Shown: piece by piece, positions 4,972 through 9,792 of the stretch
Numbering within the stretch: the stretch's first letter is position 1
Layout: each line of letters begins with the position of its first letter
From: Atopobiaceae bacterium UBA7016
GTDB taxonomy: Bacteria > Actinomycetota > Coriobacteriia > Coriobacteriales > Atopobiaceae
Length of the DNA stretch: 9,792 nt
Assembly: GCA_002449555.1 (NCBI GenBank)
Contig: DJXA01000008.1
Location: forward strand, 663-10,454
Direction of reading: 5' to 3'
Position numbers and translations under genes: made by a program
Notes under the pieces: model-generated
Seen by the model: the letters and a program-made list of their open reading frames with translations, nothing else
What the model was told of the DNA's origin: nothing
Databases searched by the model: none

Positions 4972-6507
4972 ATGAGCCGCAAGATCGCCATCTTCGACAC
5001 CACGCTTCGCGACGGGGAGCAGTCCCCCGGCGCCTCCATGAACACCGAGGAGAAGCTTATTGTGGCCCGTCAGCTTATCCGTCTGGGCGTTGACGTTATC
5101 GAGGCGGGCTTCCCCATCTCCAGCCCTGGTGACTTCCGCTCGGTGCAGGAGGTTGGCCAGCTTGCTGGTGATTCGTGCGTGGTCGCGGCGTTCTGTCGCG
5201 CGCGCACCGAGGACATCGACCGCGCCGCCGAGGCCCTCATCACGGCCAAGCGCCCCCGCATCGTTACGGGCCTGGGTGTCTCCGCCATCCACCTGAACGA
5301 CAAACTGCACATGACCGAGGACGAGTGCGTCGCGTGCGCTACTGAGGCTGTCAAGCATGCTCGCTCGCTCGTTGACGACGTGGAGTTCTTCGCCGAGGAT
5401 GCCGGCCGTGCCGACGTGGACTTCCTGGTGCGCGTGGTGCAGGCTGCCGTTGACGCCGGCGCTACCGTCATCAACCTGGCTGACACTACGGGCTACTGCA
5501 TGGTTGACGAGTGGGGCAAGAAGGTCAAGGCCGTGGCCACGCAGGTCAAGGGCATCGAGAACGTGACCCTGTCCGTGCACACGCACAACGACTTGGGCCT
5601 GGCTACCGCGCTGGCGCTCGAGGGTGTGCGCAACGGCGCTACGCAGGTCGAGTGCACCATCAACGGCCTGGGCGAGCGCGCCGGTAACTCCGCGCTCGAA
5701 GAGGTCGTCATGGCCATCAAGATGCATGGCGATGCGCTGGACGCCCACACCGACATCAAGACCACCGAGATCATGCGCACGAGCCGCCTGGTCAGCCGCG
5801 TTACGGGCATGACCGTGCAGGCCAACAAGTCCATCGTGGGTGCCAACGCGTTCGCGCACTCATCGGGCATCCACCAGGACGGCGTGCTCAAGGCACGTGC
5901 GACCTACGAGATCATGGACCCGGCCTCGGTGGGCGCCGTGGGCTCTGAGATCATTCTGTCTGCCCGCTCGGGCCGCGCCGCGCTGCGCCACCGTCTGGAT
6001 GACCTGGGCTACAGCTTTGCTGACGACGAGTTTGAGGCCATCTACGACCTCTTCATTGAGATGGCTGACCAGAAGAAGGAAGTCTACGACGAGGACCTGG
6101 AGTCCATCATCCAGGAGCGCCAGCGTGACGTTGCCGCCGTCTACACCCTGAACGCCCTGCAGATCCAGTGCGGCGACCCGCTGGTTCCCACGGCCGTTGC
6201 CACCATCACTGACGAGGTGGGCGTCAAGCACGTGGTCAGCGCCACCGGCACCGGCCCCGTCGACGCTGCGTACAAGGCTATCGACCGCGTGGTGGCCGTC
6301 CATGGTGACCTGGCCGAGTTTGCCGTCAAGGCCATCACCCGCGGCATCGACGCCATCGGCGAAGTCACCGTGCGCGTCACCGCCGACGACGGCATGATCT
6401 ACACCGGCCGAGGAGCCGACAACGACATCATCGTGTCCTCCGCAAAGGCGTACGTGAACGCGATCAACCGCATGATCCAGACCTCGCGTTCGCGCGACGG
6501 ACGATAG
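4972..6507 (+). CDS. leuA: 2-isopropylmalate synthase (leucine biosynthesis)
   Basis: A 511-residue cytoplasmic enzyme, close to the usual 510-525 of bacterial LeuA. It condenses acetyl-CoA with 2-oxoisovalerate to 2-isopropylmalate, the first committed step of leucine synthesis. The HMGL-like TIM barrel carries FDTTLRDGEQSPG (8-20; R13, D14), VEFFAEDAGR (137-146), SVHTHNDLGLA (201-211; metal ligands H203 and H205), NGLGERAGN (231-239) and the linker motif AHSSGIHQDGVLK (295-307). The C-terminal part (about 385-500) matches the LeuA regulatory dimer domain (GTGPVDAAYKAIDRV, then DNDIIVSSAKAYVNAINRM), so leucine feedback inhibition is expected. The ATG at 4972 follows GAGAGGA by 7 bases. It stands alone: no leuB, leuC, leuD or ilv gene lies nearby. 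The stop is 4 bases before a large inverted repeat. Homocitrate or citramalate synthase are less likely, given the close all-length match to LeuA. Confidence 0.96.
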   Translation: MSRKIAIFDTTLRDGEQSPGASMNTEEKLIVARQLIRLGVDVIEAGFPISSPGDFRSVQEVGQLAGDSCVVAAFCRARTEDIDRAAEALITAKRPRIVTGLGVSAIHLNDKLHMTEDECVACATEAVKHARSLVDDVEFFAEDAGRADVDFLVRVVQAAVDAGATVINLADTTGYCMVDEWGKKVKAVATQVKGIENVTLSVHTHNDLGLATALALEGVRNGATQVECTINGLGERAGNSALEEVVMAIKMHGDALDAHTDIKTTEIMRTSRLVSRVTGMTVQANKSIVGANAFAHSSGIHQDGVLKARATYEIMDPASVGAVGSEIILSARSGRAALRHRLDDLGYSFADDEFEAIYDLFIEMADQKKEVYDEDLESIIQERQRDVAAVYTLNALQIQCGDPLVPTAVATITDEVGVKHVVSATGTGPVDAAYKAIDRVVAVHGDLAEFAVKAITRGIDAIGEVTVRVTADDGMIYTGRGADNDIIVSSAKAYVNAINRMIQTSRSRDGR

Positions 6508-6511
6508 CGGA

Positions 6512-6624
6512 GATACTCCTGCAACTAAGCGGCCCCGCCCCTCTTATCAGGCTCAGCGCACGCAGTGCGCCGCTTCGCGAATCGCCTGATAAGAGGGGCG
6601 GGGCCGCTTAGTTGCAGGAGTATC
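6512..6624. repeat. Perfect 41-bp inverted repeat with a structured 31-base loop
   Basis: Bases 6512-6552 are the exact reverse complement of 6584-6624 (41 of 41 pairs), starting GATACTCCTGCAACTAAGCG and including a GC-rich core GGCCCCGCCCC. The 31-base centre (6553-6583) has its own structure: GCGCAC-GCA-GTGCGC (6556-6570) and the 8-bp palindrome TTCGCGAA (6574-6581). The element fills the spacer between leuA (stop at 6507) and the DUF2207 gene (ATG at 6661). There is no T-tract after the right arm and no clear target-site duplication (flanks CGGA and GTAG). As RNA it would be a 41-pair duplex with a branched cap; as DNA it could extrude a cruciform. It could be a leuA 3'-end structure, a REP/MITE-type element or a non-coding RNA. 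Confidence 0.95.
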
Positions 6625-6625
6625 G

Positions 6626-6631
6626 TAGAAT
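6626..6631 (+). promoter_or_regulatory. Possible -10 element of the DUF2207 gene
   Basis: TAGAAT (five of six consensus bases) begins two bases after the inverted repeat, 30 bases before the ATG at 6661. The same hexamer occurs before the 160-residue protein gene. No recognisable -35 is at the right distance; that position falls inside the right arm of the repeat (around 6603-6608). If real, the repeat would supply the upstream promoter DNA. Confidence 0.25.
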
Positions 6632-6660
6632 CGTGGTATTGCGAGCGGGAGGTCTGGATC

Positions 6661-8661
6661 ATGCGGTTGAGTCGATCACGTTTGGCCATGCTACGGTGTC
6701 TCATTTCCTGCTGGATGGTTTTCTTTTTTGCGGCTCCCACGTTGGCTGTGGCTCGGTCGTTGGATGTTGTGACGGTTGTTGTTGACGCAACGGTGAGGGC
6801 CAATGGGTCTGTTGGGGTTGTTGAGCAGCGGACTTATGACGTGCATGGGGCTTTTGAGGGCATGTATTGGGATGTGCCTGAGGGGTTGTATGAGGGGCGT
6901 GAGGTTGCTGCTGACGTTGCTTGGGTTGGGGCTCTGTCTGATGGCAAGCAGGTTTTGCTTGAGGAGGGGGCGGATGGTGCGCCCGGCACGTATGCGCTGA
7001 CTGACGAGGGCGATTATCTGCGGTTGAAGATCTTTTGGCCCGTTGAGGACGAGACCGTTACGATTCAGGTCTCGTACGAGCTCTCCAACTTGGCTTCTCG
7101 GTGGGCTGATGTGGGCGAGCTGTATTGGCAGTATGTGAAGGCGGACCCAGCATCTGAGGGGGAGTGGCAGAACGTTTCTTGCACGGTGCACCTGCCGATG
7201 CCTGACGGGACTACTGTCAGCCCTGGCGACAACGTGCGCGCATGGGGACACGGGCCCCTTGATGGCGAGGTGCGCTTTTCGGGAGAAGCGGTCGAGTACT
7301 TCTCGCCAGGGGTGGGGAGCGCAGAGTTTCTTGAGGCTCGCGTCGTCTTTCCCGCTGAGTGGTTGAATGAAGCTCAGGTAGCTGGCGAGGCGCGGCTTGA
7401 GAGCATCTTGGCCGAGGAAGAGCAGTGGGCCAAGGACGCCAATGCTCAGCGCCTCAAAGCTCGCTTGATTTCGTATGGGTACCCAGGTGTGATGGTGGTG
7501 CTGTCTTTGGGCAGCGCCGCCGTGGCGAAGTGGTATGAGGAGCGCGGCCGCAAAAAGACCCCAAAGGCAGAGTTTAGCGAGAAGTATTACCGCGACGTTC
7601 CCACTAACGACCACCCTGCCGTGCTGGGCATGCTGTATCGCGCGGGCAGGCCTGAGGGAAAGGACTTTGCGGCTACGTTGATGTGCCTGACCGATCAGAA
7701 GCGCATATCGCTTGACGACGTGTGGCATGACGTGGCCACCATGCGTGGCGGCACCAAACGAGAGCATGACTGGAGGCTGCTGCTTCATGATGCGGTGCAA
7801 CCGCGGGGCGTTGACCGGTGGTATGGCGGCAAGAAGATTAACGATGCCGCCTATAGCTTCCTGCGCGATGTGATTGCCGACAAGCACAAGCACGTTATTG
7901 ATCAGTCGCTCATAGGCGCGTCGGGTGAGCCGTACGTGCTGATGTCATTCTTCGATGAGGTGGCCGAGACGTGGCCAGACGCGTACTCAAAAGGATATAG
8001 CGCCTGGTCAGATGCGGTGAGGGCGGCCTACGCCGCGCGAGAGTTTGAGAAGGATGTCGAGAGTGACAAGCTGATGCCCGGGGTGTTGGGGCTCGCCGAC
8101 TTTGTCGTGGCGGTTGTGATGGGAATCGCGGGCATCTTTCTTGGGGTGCCAAATCTCTGGCTCTGCATCGCGATCATCGCATGCTTTGGCGCGGGCATCT
8201 TCATCATCATGAGTGACGAAGAGCTTCCTGCGGTCATTTTCTCGCAGGAGGCCGTCGAGATACAGGCCAAGCTGGAGGCGCTGAAGCGCTGGCTTTTGGG
8301 CTTTACGCGCATTGAGGAGGCCATTCCCTCCGACGTGACGCTGTGGAACCGTTTGCTGGTGATGGCAACCGAGCTGGACGTAGCTGACAAGGTGGTTGAG
8401 CAGCTGAAAGTTGCCGCGCCAGATCTGCTGCCTCGCCTCGGTGCATGGGTTGGCGGCGCGATTGACAAAGATCCTGCCCAGGTTCTCAAGCGGTCGGTTG
8501 AGCACGGGGTGAGCATCTCGCACGAGAAGCTGTGCCACGATGTCTCGACCGGTGACCTTGCAAGCTCGCGCAACAGCTCGTCCGGCGGCAGCGGTGGCGG
8601 CTTCTCGTCGGGCGGAGGCGGCGGATTCTCCGGCGGCGGGGGTCGTGGGGGCGGCTTCTAG
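6661..8661 (+). CDS. DUF2207 (YciQ-like) membrane protein with glycine-rich C-terminal tail
   Basis: A 666-residue protein. The frame is open from 6565 inside the inverted repeat, but the ATG at 6661 follows GGGAGGT by 7 bases and starts a classic signal peptide (MRLSRSRLAM, then a hydrophobic core to about 31, cut near AVA-RS). Residues 36-235 form the extracellular DUF2207 domain (VVEQRTYDVHGAFEGMYWDVP at about 53-73). A membrane helix (about 272-290) leads to a charged cytoplasmic region (291-475), then two helices (about 476-495 and 497-517), a second soluble region and a tail of Gly with FSSGGGGGFSGGGG at 648-661. This order is typical of DUF2207 proteins. Their function is unknown; an envelope role is inferred. 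The first 340 bases use gtt, ggg, ttg and gct where leuA and guaA use gtc, ggc, ctg and gcc. No partner gene is adjacent. Confidence 0.88.
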   Translation: MRLSRSRLAMLRCLISCWMVFFFAAPTLAVARSLDVVTVVVDATVRANGSVGVVEQRTYDVHGAFEGMYWDVPEGLYEGREVAADVAWVGALSDGKQVLLEEGADGAPGTYALTDEGDYLRLKIFWPVEDETVTIQVSYELSNLASRWADVGELYWQYVKADPASEGEWQNVSCTVHLPMPDGTTVSPGDNVRAWGHGPLDGEVRFSGEAVEYFSPGVGSAEFLEARVVFPAEWLNEAQVAGEARLESILAEEEQWAKDANAQRLKARLISYGYPGVMVVLSLGSAAVAKWYEERGRKKTPKAEFSEKYYRDVPTNDHPAVLGMLYRAGRPEGKDFAATLMCLTDQKRISLDDVWHDVATMRGGTKREHDWRLLLHDAVQPRGVDRWYGGKKINDAAYSFLRDVIADKHKHVIDQSLIGASGEPYVLMSFFDEVAETWPDAYSKGYSAWSDAVRAAYAAREFEKDVESDKLMPGVLGLADFVVAVVMGIAGIFLGVPNLWLCIAIIACFGAGIFIIMSDEELPAVIFSQEAVEIQAKLEALKRWLLGFTRIEEAIPSDVTLWNRLLVMATELDVADKVVEQLKVAAPDLLPRLGAWVGGAIDKDPAQVLKRSVEHGVSISHEKLCHDVSTGDLASSRNSSSGGSGGGFSSGGGGGFSGGGGRGGGF

Positions 8662-8668
8662 AAAAGCC

Positions 8669-8688
8669 ATCGAGCACTGGTGCTCGAT
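8669..8688. repeat. 20-bp dyad after the DUF2207 gene, possible weak terminator
   Basis: ATCGAGCAC (8669-8677) and GTGCTCGAT (8680-8688) form a perfect dyad; as RNA it would be eight pairs with a CTGG loop. It lies 7 bases after the DUF2207 stop. On the plus strand no T-run follows (TGACTCG), so termination would be weak. On the minus strand it is followed by GGCTTTTC, but no minus-strand gene is there to terminate. It could equally be an operator for the following guaA-type gene. Confidence 0.4.
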
Positions 8689-8756
8689 TGACTCGTGACA
8701 TGCTGCGCTTCTCATGGGGAAATGCTCCGTTCACGCCACAGAAACGACCGCTCACC

Positions 8757-8762
8757 TATACT
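8757..8762 (+). promoter_or_regulatory. Putative -10 element of the GMP synthase gene
   Basis: TATACT (five of six consensus bases) lies 35 bases before the ATG at 8798. The nearest -35-like hexamer, TTCACG (8730-8735), is at a long 21-base spacing. The leader from about 8769 to the ribosome site AAGGAG (8786-8791) is too short for a purine riboswitch, and none is recognisable in the whole 136-base spacer. Confidence 0.35.
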
Positions 8763-8797
8763 CAGGGCATCACTTGTTACGTGGTAAGGAGACCCCC

Positions 8798-9792
8798 ATG
8801 GACTTCACCTCTAATCACCGCCCCGACGACATGGCCCGCATCAACACGCCCGAGCTCGCCCAGGCCTTCATCGACGAGGCCGTAGCCTACACGCGCCAGC
8901 AGGTTGGAGACGGCAAGGTTCTCCTTGCCCTCTCTGGCGGCGTCGACTCCTCCGTGGTGGCCGCGCTGCTCATCAAGGCGCTCGGCAAGCAGCTCGTGTG
9001 TGTGCACGTGAACCACGGCCTCATGCGCAAGGGCGAATCTGAGCAGGTCATCGACGTGTTCCGCAACCAGCTGGGCGCCGAGCTCATCTATGTGGACGCC
9101 ACCGACCGCTTCCTCGACCTGCTGGCTGGCGTGGCTGACCCCGAGGCCAAGCGCCACATCATTGGCGAGGAGTTCATTAAGGTGTTTGACGAGGAGGCTG
9201 CCAAGCTCGAGGGCATCGGCTTCCTGGGCCAGGGCACCATCTATCCCGACATCCTGGAGTCCGAGGCAGGCGTCAAGGCCCATCACAACGTGGGTGGCCT
9301 GCCCGAGGAGCTCAACTGGGAGCTGGTCGAGCCGGTCAAGCTGCTCTTCAAGGACGAGGTCCGCGTGGTTGGCCGCGAGCTTGGCCTGCCCGACAGCATG
9401 GTTGACCGCCAGCCGTTCCCCGGCCCCGGCCTGGGCGTGCGCTGCACCGGCGCCATCACTCGCGACCGTCTGAACGCTCTGCGCGAGGCCGACGCCATCG
9501 TGCGCGAGGAGATTGATGCTGCCTCCGCCGCTGGCCAGATGGATCGACCCTGGCAGTACTTCTGCGTGGTGCCTGACTACCGTGCGACGGGCGTCCGCGA
9601 CGGCAAGCGCGCCTTTGAGTGGCCCTGCATCATCCGCTGCATCAACACCGTCGACGTCATGACCGCGACGGTGCCCGAGCTTGACTGGGCGCTGCTGCAC
9701 AAGATTTGCGACCGCATCCTGGCCGAGGTTCCTGGCATCTGCCGCGTGGCCTACGAGCTCAGCCCCAAGCCCATCGCGACGGTCGAGTGGGA
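8798..9792 (+). CDS. guaA: GMP synthase ATP-pyrophosphatase subunit, without amidotransferase domain (3' end at window edge)
   Basis: 331 residues are visible. It adenylates XMP and aminates it to GMP. It begins directly with the ATP-pyrophosphatase domain: P-loop LSGGVDSS (45-52), GFLGQGTIYPDILES (141-155), lid HHNVGGLP (162-169), then QPFPGPGLGVR (205-215) of the dimerisation domain. The last visible residues, SPKPIATVEW, correspond to the usual C-terminal EWE, so only about one residue and the stop are missing. Common bacterial GuaA has about 200 more N-terminal residues forming the glutamine amidotransferase domain; here only about 40 residues precede the P-loop. The ATG at 8798 has AAGGAG at 6 bases, and upstream DNA encodes no amidotransferase motif. 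This matches the two-subunit arrangement known from archaea (separate GuaAa and GuaAb); the partner is not in this window, or the enzyme uses free ammonia. The gene symbol denotes the GuaA C-terminal part. Confidence 0.92.
   Translation, partial: MDFTSNHRPDDMARINTPELAQAFIDEAVAYTRQQVGDGKVLLALSGGVDSSVVAALLIKALGKQLVCVHVNHGLMRKGESEQVIDVFRNQLGAELIYVDATDRFLDLLAGVADPEAKRHIIGEEFIKVFDEEAAKLEGIGFLGQGTIYPDILESEAGVKAHHNVGGLPEELNWELVEPVKLLFKDEVRVVGRELGLPDSMVDRQPFPGPGLGVRCTGAITRDRLNALREADAIVREEIDAASAAGQMDRPWQYFCVVPDYRATGVRDGKRAFEWPCIIRCINTVDVMTATVPELDWALLHKICDRILAEVPGICRVAYELSPKPIATVEW

Noticed and set aside
4894..5859. Long minus-strand open frame (321 codons) opposite leuA
   Set aside because: It lies over the highly conserved LeuA barrel, is His/Asp/Val/Leu-rich without a recognisable domain, and has no ribosome site; it is a codon-bias shadow.
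6512..6624. Inverted repeat as a standard intrinsic terminator of leuA
   Set aside because: The 41-pair stem is far longer than usual and the right arm is followed by GTAGAATCG, not a T-tract. Termination is not excluded, but that label does not explain the structure.
6512..6624. Inverted repeat as terminal repeats of an insertion sequence
   Set aside because: Only 31 bases separate the arms, with no transposase and no clear target-site duplication, so at most it would be a MITE/REP-like element.
6565..6660. Longer N-terminus of the DUF2207 protein starting inside the inverted repeat
   Set aside because: The ATG at 6661 has a strong GGGAGGT site and begins a standard signal peptide; the 32 extra residues would bury that signal and are encoded partly by the repeat arm.
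8662..8797. Purine riboswitch upstream of the GMP synthase gene
   Set aside because: The spacer lacks a recognisable three-way-junction core; only a 20-bp dyad and a -10-like hexamer are seen.
8777..9700. Long minus-strand open frame opposite the GMP synthase gene
   Set aside because: It is antisense to a well-conserved enzyme and has the same His/Val/Leu/Asp shadow composition.

Overview
The window is GC-rich (around 60 percent by eye), densely coded bacterial chromosome. Codon use, strong GGAGG-type ribosome binding sites, and an iron-sulfur scaffold gene next to a GGGtGRT gene suggest an anaerobic gut-type actinobacterium, most likely class Coriobacteriia (Collinsella/Olsenella-like). That placement is inference from gene content, not from a marker gene. 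No tRNA, rRNA, CRISPR array, transposase or phage gene was seen.

Layout. Positions 1-1566 (minus strand) hold a two-gene operon: a NifU-like iron-sulfur scaffold protein followed 20 bases later by a GGGtGRT-family protein that runs off the left edge. A 275-base divergent spacer (1567-1841) carries a perfect 16-bp palindrome and a second inverted repeat. Positions 1842-4103 (plus strand) hold two tyrosine-phosphatase paralogues of the MptpB/LipA type (Y_phosphatase3), separated by an unrecognised 160-residue protein without Arg, Cys or Trp. A strong UUCG-capped terminator follows that small gene. The second phosphatase meets a minus-strand PrsW-family membrane protease gene (4104-4808) stop codon to stop codon, with no base between. 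Divergent from PrsW is leuA (4972-6507, 2-isopropylmalate synthase). Directly after leuA lies a perfect 41-bp inverted repeat around a structured 31-base loop (6512-6624), then a secretory/membrane DUF2207 (YciQ-like) gene with a glycine-rich tail (6661-8661). The window ends in a GMP synthase gene (8798 to the edge) that encodes only the ATP-pyrophosphatase and dimerisation part and lacks the glutamine amidotransferase domain.

How the genes relate. The scaffold and GGGtGRT genes are a clear functional pair. The phosphatase/small protein/phosphatase cluster looks like a small signalling locus; the two enzymes differ at one active-site lysine linked in relatives to phosphoinositide activity. 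leuA (leucine synthesis) and the guaA-type gene (guanine nucleotide synthesis) are housekeeping genes with no evident link to their neighbours.

The items most worth a second look are the 41-bp inverted repeat, the amidotransferase-less GMP synthase, and the phosphatase pair with its Arg-free companion. I see no proof of an entirely new system.
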